This document shows positions 34,014 to 44,689 of a stretch of DNA of 64,000 nt, piece by piece. The translations under genes and the position numbers were made by a program. Below the pieces are notes generated by a model. That model saw nothing but the letters and a program-made list of their open reading frames with translations, made no database searches and was not told where the DNA came from. This DNA is from Owenia fusiformis (taxonomy: Eukaryota > Annelida > Polychaeta > Sabellida > Oweniidae), in the NCBI GenBank assembly GCA_903813345.2, contig CAIIXF020000003.1, positions 11,422,931 to 11,486,930 of the forward strand, read 5' to 3'. Position 1 is the first letter of the stretch, and the number at the start of each line of letters is the position of its first letter.

Positions 34014-36867
34014 ATGCAAATGCTAAGGGCTCTTAGGGCTCTGATTTGTATAAGTATTTTTGGAACTACAACCTTTGCGATATGTCCAACTGGTGAAGGT
34101 GTGAAATGTGAGTACACGTATTTTATGTCAAATACAATGACATCGTATTTTCATTATATGATCAATGGAGATTATTAATGATTTTACAGTATTAATTTGG
34201 ACAAATGTAAAAAATGTGAATTTATTTAGAATACTGTAAAGTTTTAGTTGACACACGTATCTATCATAAAGTAATAATTGCACCAATGATTACCATACAT
34301 TCTGGTCTACGTTTTGTTAACAAATTAAGACTACATGTTGATATGGTGTGGGGCATTATTGAAAACAGTCATATATTTGACCATTTTTAACGATAAAACT
34401 ACGGATTTAAATCTCCGAAAAGCCATTGATTATGACCCCATTTCAAAATGTCCAGCTTACATTCTTCCAAGATGACCTTCTTTTTCATTTACCATACCAA
34501 AGGTTTCATTTGCACTTCGTCAGCATGCACTTTCTGAAAGTGAGAACGGCGGTGAAATACGATTCCTTAAAAACATCATAGAAAATATGTCCGATATTGT
34601 TCATGTAGGGTCCTTTAATCCATAGTTTCGGGAAGTTGGGTGAATAGTTATGCTATTTGTAGACTTTACCGGGAGGAAAGGTCATTTTTATGAAGCGAAT
34701 TGTCGTATTTATGGTGTGAAAATACCCATGGTCAAATACATGAAGGTCTCATATTATTCTACATGCTGGTCCTGGTTGCACTTTAACTAACACATACATA
34801 TACTTGATGCTTATGCCTCTTTACAGAGTGATTGTGTCTATCATGTAAACTATTCACTTAATAAGTATAACTATTCCTCATAGTTAATTATTTACTTGTG
34901 AGAAGACACTCAAAATATGTTATATGTAACATATCCCACCACTCTTTCCAGTATGTGCCGACATCCTCTTTGCCTTTGATACATCATGCAGTGTCTCAGA
35001 TGAAACAAAGGATGGTGTTAAGAGTTTCCTTGATGATTTCGTTGGCTTGTTCGACTCGGTTGGTAAACCAAACCTTCCAGTGGTAAACACAGATGATCCA
35101 ACCTTTACTCAGTTTGGAATGTTGGCTTATGACTTAGGGGCACGTAAAATATTTGGTTTTGGTGATCAACCAACAAAGGATGCTGTCCAGGGAGCAATTG
35201 ATGAGTTCGACCACGCACATGTAGATTGCAAAACTACCACACAAGATGCCCTTATTATGGCCAGGGAGGAATTCTTTACGTCAGGTGCCCAAGATGATCG
35301 TACACCTAATATCCTCGTGCTTCTAACGGACGGAAGAACACAGCCGCAGAAATTTATTGATGATACGGAACTCGAATTGGAAAAATTCAATATGATGAAT
35401 AATACGTATTTGTTTGTGACTGTTTTGCCTAATAAGAACAATAAAACGGAATTTGCCGATACATTGGAGCAACTTGAGATGCTGGCGCCCTCAAATAATC
35501 GATTTAGCTATCTCGAGGCTGAAAGTACTAAGGCATTAGCTGTCGAGGTTCGCGCAAGAATTTCTGGATTTGACCCTTGTCCTCTATGTCTAGGTGAGTC
35601 AATACATGAACACTATTATATTTGTAAATGCAGGTACTATGAACGCCCCTTCTATACCATGAGCTGCTCGAGCTCAAGGTACACTCGGGGTGTAATTATC
35701 ACCCTTGATTAAGAACGATCTTTTCATCTTTTCAAAGGAAATGTTTAATCTTTATTGGTCACCTTTGGGTGCATTGGTTTTTCATGAATTACTATACTTG
35801 TATGTTTGATCTAATATGAGATGAAATCATACCCCATCGTAATTTCATCAGTACATTTGAGTAATACTATACCAAGTAGTGATATAAATGTTGATACCGA
35901 TTGCACATTAGAATAGGTCTGATGGAATATATTTGTCGCCTGTTCTTACATATAATTTACTTATTGGCGAGATTGAATTGTCATGTTTCCTCAATCTTCA
36001 CACGTGTCTCAATGGATATTTTGGATTATATTGGATACAGAGCTGTTTATCCACAGGGTATTTCTAAAGTGAAAAATTCCTTGCCGGACATACGGACCTG
36101 ACACTTTGAAATATGTTACGTCAGGTACGTTTTGGTTAACATATGTATGATTCATTCCATTTTTAAAATTAGGTGATGTAATTATTCCACCCCCTTGCCC
36201 ACGAGAAGAACCACTTGACATTCTTCTTATTTTGGACCACTCCAACAGTATCGGACCTGAGGATCTTAGAGAACTCCGAAGGGCGATGGTTGAGCTTGTA
36301 AATGCGTTTAAAGGTGTGGGTGTGGGTGATCTCGTAAAATTCTCCATTATGACGTATAATTTCAAGGCAGAAATACTGTCGTATTTAAACAGTACGGAAT
36401 CTAGTTCATTGAATGGAACACTTGGAATTCTGGAAGAGATGAGTTTAGAACAAGCTAAGGATACCCGCACCGATCTGACATTAGAACTGGCAAACGCTCA
36501 AATATTCACCGAGGCCTTTGGAGATCGACCCAATGCTGCTAATATTTTGGTACTTGCAACCGATGGCCGAACGATGAAGAAAAAATTCCAAAACAATACT
36601 CTAAAGGCAGCAGCTGCACTTAAAGCTCGCAAAGCTCATGACAGTGTGGACATATTTCTTTTAGGTCTTCCAGCGCATAGACAGAAGAACCTCGACGTAC
36701 AGAATACCGAATGGAACGAGATTCCGTCCAAACCAAAGGCTACCCATTTTAAAGAATTTGGAAATTTCACTGAAATCATACCGTACATCTCTCAATTGCA
36801 ATTGAGCGTCTGCGCTGACCAGACAGAATTTGAGCGGGCATATCGTGCGTATGCTGATTCCAGATGA
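34014..36867 (+). CDS. secreted protein with two vWA domains, copy 2
   Basis: Exons are 34014-34107, 34952-35593 and 36173-36867, phase 1-1, 476 residues. The signal peptide is MQMLRALRALICISIFGTTT followed by FA. A second ATG lies two codons downstream; the first is chosen because the hydrophobic core starts beyond both. Domain 1 has LFAFDTSCSVS, DCKTTTQDAL and LLTDGRTQ; domain 2 has LILDHSNSIGP, DTRTDLTLELA and LATDGRT, so both MIDAS sites are complete. The sequons NNTYLF and NSTES are kept. Exon 2 has runs of 57 and 62 bases identical to copy 1, while exon 3 differs at many third positions. Introns are short (844 and 579 bp) and free of the hairpins seen in copy 1. Role inferred as for copy 1. 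Confidence 0.9.
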
Positions 36868-36902
36868 TTTAAAGGCTGGAAAAATTACAAGAAAAAGTAA
36901 AA

Positions 36903-36908
36903 AATAAA
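36903..36908 (+). terminator. polyA signal of vWA copy 2
   Basis: AATAAA 36 bp after the stop codon, in an A-rich context. Confidence 0.5.
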
Positions 36909-37182
36909 ACACAAAATGTATTTTTGTTGTCAACTACAAGTTTCATTCATTGTGAGTACGCCTCACCATTATGAATTTATGAAAGTATATTTTTGAAAGC
37001 CTGGCATATGCCCTGTATGACATTAGAGCATATAACTGATGTGATATAGATCGATAAAAACAACTTTAAATTGCCATCATATTAATCATAGTTTTATAAA
37101 AGAAGCATTATTGTTGAGAGGGACTTACTTTGAAATGCAATAAATAACACATGCCCAAAACAAAAGTTTTCAAATATCCTTA

Positions 37183-38146
37183 AGGTTATTCTTTCCAAAC
37201 AACATTTTTGAAAAACATTCCTTTACCTGCACATGTTATTTTTGTTGCTGCACTATATTGTGTTACGGATTCTTCATATTCGGACCCGGAGTCATACCAT
37301 GGACTACTATATTAGGCAATACTTTCAATTGCACTGTAAGCCTGATGAATACAACATGGATAGAGGCACAACATGTGTAATGCTATCATTAGTACTTTTT
37401 AGATTATGTAAGAAATTGATCAATATTTTAATAATGGCCACACCCTAATTTGCATATAAAATTTTCCCTGAAATTAGTTACTTTTTGGCCACCCAATTAA
37501 ATCAACGAGGAAATCCTTAATTACTTAATTAGTCAGTAATGTTCATTGTATTGCAAGCTTGATACAGAAAATTTTGAATAAATGCGACATTTCAATCATA
37601 AAATATGCTAAGTTGCAATTATCCACAATATCTAATAAGATATACTTGTATATTTTAACAGTATCATTAACCCTGAAAACACAAAAACATAATTATGCTG
37701 CTATCATTCTTACTTTTCAAGATATCGAAACCAATCAATATTTCATTAATGACCTCGCCAATTAGCCTATATTATTTTTTCCAAACTAACTTTTTGTCCA
37801 ACCCGGCTAAATCTCTTCACAAATCCTTATCATCATGCAATGCAATGTCTTCTTTTAGTAAACCAGGTGGTAACAAGTCAATGGCAACTCCAGGAAATGC
37901 TGATATTTCAAGAAAAAACATTCAAAATGGGCGCCTTTTCAATTTTCCAAATTTCTTTTCCAAGTTTCTCAATAACACTGGATTTCCATTGGCCACTTAC
38001 TAGGCTAACTTAGAGAAGTTATTGTAAGAGTGTTTTCCTGAAAAAAGCAAGGAAATACACACATGCCTTCATACTTTATTTGGTACCAGAAAATAACATG
38101 GGGAGGATAGCATTTTTTCAAAAATGTTGTTTGGAAAGAATAACCT
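37183..38146. mobile_element. non-autonomous Tc1/mariner-type element (TA duplication)
   Basis: AGGTTATTCTTTCCAAACAA continuing to ...CATTTTTGAAAAA is repeated inversely at 38113-38146 with over 30 bp perfect. Similarity then continues weakly through CACATGTTATTTT. TA flanks both ends (37181-37182, 38147-38148). The 964-bp interior has no transposase. Confidence 0.85.
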
Positions 38147-38269
38147 TATAAAGTGTGTCCCAATCCGAATAAAAGCTCTATTTTATGAAGTCGAATGAGT
38201 TTATTTTTAACCCGTCTGCAATACTGTCAACACATTTCCAGTCAAACTCCTTGCGAGATTGGTTTTAAA

Positions 38270-38660
38270 GGATTGGTAGCAATGTGGTGAACTAAGTGAA
38301 CATACGCTTCTCTTAAACCAGTTATCACATATTCTGAAAATTGAAACATCATCAAAAATAATGGTCATCTTTTTAATGGTTACAATTTAATTTGCAAATA
38401 TTAATCTACCTTTTCATATATTGTTTTAGAAAACACACCAGACACTTCTTTTGTTCTTGGTACAAGATGTTTAGAATGAAATGGAACATCTATCCAAATG
38501 TCGTTGGAACAAAATGAACTTTACACAACATGTTCTCAATATTGTAATAATACAAAGGAAAGTTTATATTATTTTAAAATGATTGTCTTTAATAAATGAA
38601 ATAAATGGTATACTTTAATTCTATCTATTTTGGAGGAAATTTATCTATTTTTGAGAAATG
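38270..38660 (+). repeat. interspersed repeat related to 55515-55900
   Basis: TTCTCTTAAACCAGTTATC, TAATGGTCATCTTTTTAATG, ATTGTTTTAGAAAACACAC, AATATTGTAATAATACAAAG and CTATTTTGGAGGAAATT follow the same order as at 55555-55895. At 55.5 kb this sequence is one arm of an inverted pair; here only one arm is seen. Confidence 0.75.
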
Positions 38661-39583
38661 AAAGTACATAATAGAAGCGTTTAGATCATTGTTGTTTAAT
38701 TTCTGAATTATTTCAATTATCTTGGGAAAACCTTATTAAGCATGTGTCATTGGATACAATATTACTTTAAAATCAAAAGTTAGTCGTAATCGTATTTTTA
38801 TGTTTACAGTCCCCTCCATAAGTTTGGCAACCTTAGCTCCCCCATTAATTGGACGTGTTAAAGTCTCTTTACCTTTGAATTTTTATTTACTTTACCTGCG
38901 ATGAAAATACATACTATTGATGGAAACGTAATTTGACTATATTTCCAGTACTTCCAAATTTTCTCAATTTTTTCCTCAATTACCAAAGGTGGAAAATTGA
39001 TGATAAATTTGATGAATTTTTGAAAATCGACATTCTTATGTTAACCAATTACATACAGGATATGTTTTTACAGAATTTAGTTCACAATATCGCTACCAAT
39101 CCTTTGTACAGTGCTCTCAATCATGATAATTCTTCTGGAATGCTTGCTAGATTACATTGCAACTCTTGTAGTTTTAGCCCGTTGTCAGGTGAACGCCTTT
39201 AAAGGGACACATAATGCAGGAGTATTATTTGTATACGAATAGAGAAAAGATATGCTATTAACACTTTAAATTATGCCAATGATTTAATGTAAAATATGTT
39301 TTCACCTAAAGCTCATTGATTAAGGGATTTAACTGAATTTAATTTTAAGTATGATCGACTTGTCTCCATATTTTTCAACATGTGACACCATTCACTATCA
39401 TATTTTCTAGAAAGTTTTTAATTGAGCTTTTGACACATATTTGTCATAATTTGACACACATTTGTCATCATTTGTTATTTTGTACGTAATGTATTTAACG
39501 GTATGTCAAATGACTACATTGGTGATGATACTCTAAACTTCACTCATAGGAATAATTTCGATTCAACATTGTGACACTCGATT
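38661..39583. other. intergenic, upstream flank of vWA copy 3
   Basis: No gene recognised. A small tandem of TTTGACACATATTTGTCAT / TTTGACACACATTTGTCAT lies at about 39428-39468. No leader similarity to copies 1 and 2 is obvious. Confidence 0.4.
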
Positions 39584-42500
39584 ATGATGATGCTAACAGT
39601 TTTGTTCAGTGTAACAATATTTGCGCACAGCGTGACTTATGCCGCAAAATGCAATGCTGTCGATGAAGCAAAATGTAAGTACATAATTATACTGTAAAGA
39701 ATTTTGTAGTTTAATTTTCTGACACTCCCTTTTTCCATTTTCTATTTCGACCCAAACTAGATATTTTATAAAACGATCAATAGGAGATATGCGTATTATA
39801 TGCATGTACCAAAAAGCAATGCAAGCCTATACAGGGTGTCCAAAACAACGGCAATAATCACCCTCTACAGCAAAAAGTACTTAATGTTACATGGTGTCAT
39901 ATCTCATTTTAAGTCTCATTTTCAGCTTTATATCACATAATTTAACAGATTTACTGCTGATTCTTAGTAGTTGGTATGACCACATGTTGCTGCTCGAACT
40001 GCAGCTTATCTGGATGGATATGATTTCAATAAAAATTCAGAAAAGGGCACAGCAGTGCATAATCCTCTAAGCACTTTCTTCACAATCTTCAGAATTACAC
40101 CCTTACTATATCAATTTTTAAGAGGCTCTTTGTCCATCAATTCCTATTTTCCGTTTTTCAGAACTAAACCCATATATTCAGTGCAGTTGAAATCTTGACT
40201 AATTCTTTCATATTCCACTTTCTGAAGATTTGACCTTTAACCAGTAACAGAGCAGCAAACAAAGTACTGAAGTAGCAAACTTTGAAACTATTTAGCTTTT
40301 TTAATATAAAGTTTTATTAAATTAAATTTGGTGAGTAACTCCAGAGTTAAAATATCCTTCAAATGAGGTATGACAGGATATGTAACATTAAGGATTTTGC
40401 TGTAGAGGGGGATGCCGTTGTTTTTTGACAGCCTGTACAGTTTTGGGATTTATTTGATTTTGAGAATGAAGTAGGCATAGGATACAATTATATACATATT
40501 TGAAATGACTTATGACTCATGAAACATATCTCGAATTCTAATATGATAGATACACAATAGCTAGAACAATTGATAAACTGGTCTATATTGGAGTATGTAT
40601 GACCGCTAAAATTCATAAATGCAAATGGTTGTGTTTCTCGTCTGTTTATCATATTAGAATCGTAACAAGGAGACCTCGATTCTATGATTTATGTCAAATA
40701 TATGACCTCAAATTCTATTCTGGCCATTGCCAAATACCTCAATCGCTACGCGATTTCGGTCTTTTATCAATGAACAGAATAAGATTTTCGGTCATATATT
40801 ACGCCATAAATCCCTGGGGGGTACTCCGGTCAAATTTTTGTATAGGGGAGTGCCGCTGAGACTCAAGATACCCACATCTACGGATTTTTTCTCGAAAAAT
40901 GGACCCACATCTAGGGGTTTTCTTTCAAAAATAGACCCACTTCAAGATAATTTTTAAGAAACATGACACCCTTTCGTCGATTTTTTTCCAAAAATTAAGA
41001 TTTAGGCCCCCCATCTAGGGATTTTTCGGCGAAAAAGTGACCCACTTTAGCGGCACGTCCCCATATAGCTAATATATACCCGGGCATAAATCATAAAATC
41101 TTGGTCTTTATTTCTTAAATATGTACAAGTATGGGTCGATCGTGTGAAAATGTTACCAGTGTTATCAAGTCCCTTTGTAGCAAAATATTGTCATATGATC
41201 TGAATGAAATGATCGAAAAGGATTGATATGCAATTTGTTACAATGGATTTGTTGTTTGATTAAATTTTTATATTCCAGTATGTGCCGATATCGTACTTGC
41301 GTTTGACACATCGTGCAGTGTCTCAGATGCAACTAAAGATGGCGCAAAGGTATTCATGGATGATTTTGTTAGTTTATTCAACTCCGTAGGTAAACCAAAT
41401 CTTCCGGCGAACTCAACTGATTTTACCTTTACTCAATTTGGTTTATTAGCATACGACTTAGAGGCTCGTAAAATATTCGGATTCGGAGATCAGCCGTCAA
41501 AAGATTTCGTCCAGGGAAAAATTGATGAGTTCGACCATACGCCAGTTACTTGTAAAACTGGCATTCATAGGGCGCTTAAAATGGCCAAAGAGGAATTCTT
41601 TGATTCTGGTACTCAAGATGACCGCACACCCAACATTCTCATACTGTTAACAGATGGACGAACTCAGCCCAAGAAATTTATACCCCAGGTAAATAAAACA
41701 ATGAATGTCCTGCTGGAGCTGAACAACACATATGTTTTTGTGGTTGTTTTGCCTAATAAATTCGATAAGGATGACGAAAATGATACGTTGAAACAACTCA
41801 ACATGTTGGCTCCAGAGGGGAACCGATTCAGCTATTTGAACGCAGAAAGTAACCTCAGCTTGGCTAAGGAGGTCCGACAGAGGATAGGCGGATTTGACCC
41901 TTGCCCCGTATGCGTCAGTAAGTACCTTTTACATAATAAAATATCCTTCGCAAATGTACCATTTAGCATATTATCTGTTTGTCATCCTTTAGGCCAATGA
42001 TGTTTATATGATAATTTATGGAGCTCTTGCATTCTAAAACTTTTGTTTTATATTAAGCCTATGTTATCGCCCTCTCGTTGGACCTTTCATGGTTTACAAG
42101 GACTTTATGTTTTAAACCCAGGTGACGAGGGACAAGCGTGCATACCCGAGACACCTCTCGACATTCTGCTTATCATCGACCATTCTAAGAGTATCAAACC
42201 TGACAATTTGAAAGTGCTACAGGAAGCGATGATCGAACTTGTCAACGCGTTTGAAATCGTTGGTGATGAAGCACACGGGGTTAAGTTCTCCATTATCACG
42301 TACAACAAAAAAGCAGAAATATTGTTATATTTTAATAGTACAGAAGCCAGTTCAAAAGAAGGAACCCTTGGCATTCTTAAGACAATGTCTTTGAAACAAG
42401 GAAAAGACACCCGCACTGACCTTGCCCTGCAGCTCGCAAATAGCAAGATTTTCAATGCTGCTTTCGGCGACCGTCTTGGTGCTGCAAACATCATAATATT

Positions 42501-42792
42501 AGCTACAGACGGCAAAACAATGAAGAAAAAGTTTCAGAAAAATACAATTACTGCAGCGGACGAACTTAAAAGTCGCGGCGAGAGCGTCGACATTTTCTTG
42601 TTAGGCCTACCCACACGTCGAAAGAAAAACCTAGATGTACAGATTCGTGAATGGGACTCAATTCCATCAAAACCAGTTAAGGATCACTTCAAGAAATTCG
42701 AGTTTTTTACCGACATTGAACCTTATATATCTCAACTGAAATCTTTTATCTGTGAAGACCAGAAACGATTTATTGCTTCTTTTGATGTATAG
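39584..42792 (+). CDS. secreted protein with two vWA domains, copy 3
   Basis: Exons are 39584-39674, 41279-41917 and 42122-42792, phase 1-1, 466 residues. Three consecutive ATG codons open the signal peptide (MMMLTVLFSVTIFAHSVTYA). Domain 1: LAFDTSCSVSDATKDG, CKTGIHRAL, LLTDGRTQ. Domain 2: LIIDHSKSIKP, DTRTDLALQLA, LATDGKT. The sequons NNTYVF and NSTEA and the domain-flanking cysteines (DPCPVC, ACIPE, FICEDQ) are kept. It belongs with copies 1 and 2 (TDGRTQ form) but is clearly more diverged along its whole length and shows no recent homogenisation. The second intron is only 204 bp; the first carries a mariner-like element and an 8-bp-duplication element. Confidence 0.9.
39832..40435. mobile_element. 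mariner-like non-autonomous element in intron 1 of vWA copy 3
   Basis: The ends CAGGGTGTCCAAAACAACGG and, inversely, CAGGCTGTCAAAAAACAACG are flanked by TA. TIRs stay similar for about 80 bp (CCCTCTACAGCAAAA, TTAATGTTACAT, CATATCTCATTT). The 604-bp interior has no transposase. Confidence 0.85.
40813..41084. mobile_element. short TIR element with 8-bp target duplication
   Basis: CATAAATC flanks both ends (40805-40812 and 41085-41092). The ends CCTGGGGGGTACTCCGG and, inversely, CCCGGGTATATATTAGC lead into TATAGGGGAGTGCCGCT / TATGGGGACGTGCCGCT. The interior repeats ACCCACATCTA(C/G)GG and similar. An 8-bp duplication suggests a hAT- or P-like mover. Confidence 0.78.
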
Positions 42793-42796
42793 AAAA

Positions 42797-42808
42797 ATAA
42801 AAAATAAA
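42797..42808 (+). terminator. tandem polyA signals of vWA copy 3
   Basis: Two adjacent AATAAA hexamers start 5 and 11 bp after the stop codon. Confidence 0.4.
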
Positions 42809-42809
42809 A

Positions 42810-43827
42810 TTTTACATACCCGAAGAATTTATATAAAGCTGTAAATGGAATCAGAATATTACTTCACTGACCAATTTTGCTCGCAACAATTTTTTTGTTG
42901 AAGGTGAGATACTTATCTCTGTTGAAACTGAATTATCTGTTATTATTTCAGAGCAATCATCAATTCAAAAATTCAAGATCTAACGGAATTTGACAATAGA
43001 ATGCTTTTCAATTGAATTTAATTGCATATATTTTTTGACCTTTGATTGCATGAACTATGTTACATTTGCCCTCTCCTAAACTCTCTGCCCACGACCCGTA
43101 TTTCTATCATTTGTACTTACGTTGATAAGCATACTGAACATTAGATGCGTGTAATGCATGTACGAGAAGTGCAATAGCATTAGTCTCAGCATGTCAGACT
43201 GTATAATGATCATTATTGATGTGCAAATATATGTTTTTGTGAGGGCTTTCAATGACGATGAAAGTTTTCAAATATGAACATTTTTCATATTTATAAAAAA
43301 TTAACACGTCAACTTTTAATTTGTTTCAATTGTTTCAATGAGCTCTGATCAATTACATTTAAAGGACATCGATTGAATAATTTCGAACGTCCTTTCAACA
43401 TTGGTCCTTATTGTGTACGGTATACGCGGGCGTGGATAGGATTGAAAATGGGCGAGGCACTGTAAGACACAAGGCAATAATTATAAGCTAAAGAGAATTC
43501 TATATTTCTAATTTATATCGGCAAAGAACTACACAACAGAACGTTTGCAATATTAAAATTTATTACTGTATTCGAAAACACAAATAACCTACAAATAAAC
43601 ATGTTTGGCAAAGGGAATACATCCACCAGGGCATTAGCTACAGAACCCGTTTGCGAAGTGAAGACAATATAATTTCTCCTCATGGTAAGGCTAAAATATA
43701 ATCTATAAGTTAAATGTAATGAACATGATATAGTGAATCATATAAACGGTTAACGTATACTCCAGAACTAATATCCTCTATACAGAGAACTTACATATAT
43801 AATGATAATAATATAAGGAGAACTATA
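42810..43827. other. intergenic, nothing recognised
   Basis: No supported gene or repeat. Confidence 0.4.
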
Positions 43828-44164
43828 CACTCTTAAAAATTATTACTTGGATTTCCTTATATTGAGAAATTGTATTACTCATTTTAAGTCAAAAATTACT
43901 TAAATAATCTTGAACTACTGAATAATTTTTAAGTAATTTTTAAGTAATTCATTTATGGTGAATTTACTAATGCAAGGAGAGAACTTGAAATACTTACTGT
44001 AGTAATTGTAATACTCATTTACATAATTAAGCAATTAAAAAACTCAAAATGACAATATAAGTTAAACCTAAGTAAAATGAAGTAAAACTAAGTATTTAAC
44101 TTTAAGTAATTTTTATACTTGAGAAATACTTGGGAAATACTCAAGTAGTTCATTTTTAAGAGTG
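43828..44164. mobile_element. 337-bp MITE, TA-flanked
   Basis: CACTCTTAAAAATTATTACT is mirrored by the end AGTTCATTTTTAAGAGTG, and TA (TATA) flanks both sides. The interior is full of AAGTAATTTTTAAGTAAT-like short repeats in both orientations. Confidence 0.85.
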
Positions 44165-44539
44165 TATATACTACAAGGATACCTTATAAACAATATAAGG
44201 AGTAAGTAAAATACAATAACGTCACCTCTCAAACATGAAATTATGTTAAAATCTCAAAAATAAAATACCTTATAGGTGTTTGTATTCCCCAAAGGTTGAA
44301 AGTCTAATGAACGTAATTTTCACAGTTTTAGTAAAAAAACAAAAACAAACAGTTTTAGTCTTAAAGGCGGCTATGGAATATGCTTTTCCTTCAATCTAAT
44401 GAGACTTGCTTCGCTTGTCTTAAAGCCAGCAACTTATATGTTTTATGTTTTACTTTTCTAGAACACAACTGTGTTTTTGCAATGCACAAAATCAATGCTT
44501 ACATAAAGCGTACTCTATGTAAACGCATATCCTGACTGA

Positions 44540-44605
44540 CATAGCGTTTCCAATAATTTTCTATGGTTATGCAATTAATCATCATAAAAATCTCAAAAAA
44601 TCAAA
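44540..44605 (+). promoter_or_regulatory. conserved upstream block of vWA copy 4
   Basis: CCAATAATTTTCTATGGTTA followed by TGCAATTAATCATCATAAAAAT resembles 51100-51150, upstream of copy 5 (CCAATGATTTTCTATTATAT, TAATTAATCATAATCAAAAT). It sits about 85-150 bp before the ATG here and 200-250 bp before it in copy 5. It includes a CCAAT motif. Function inferred from conservation only. Confidence 0.35.
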
Positions 44606-44689
44606 AACAAGATGATTGTGTAAAAGAGTGAAACAACTCAACAACATAGAATTTTAGCTAACTATTACCGAGGAAGCAAAACGAGAATA

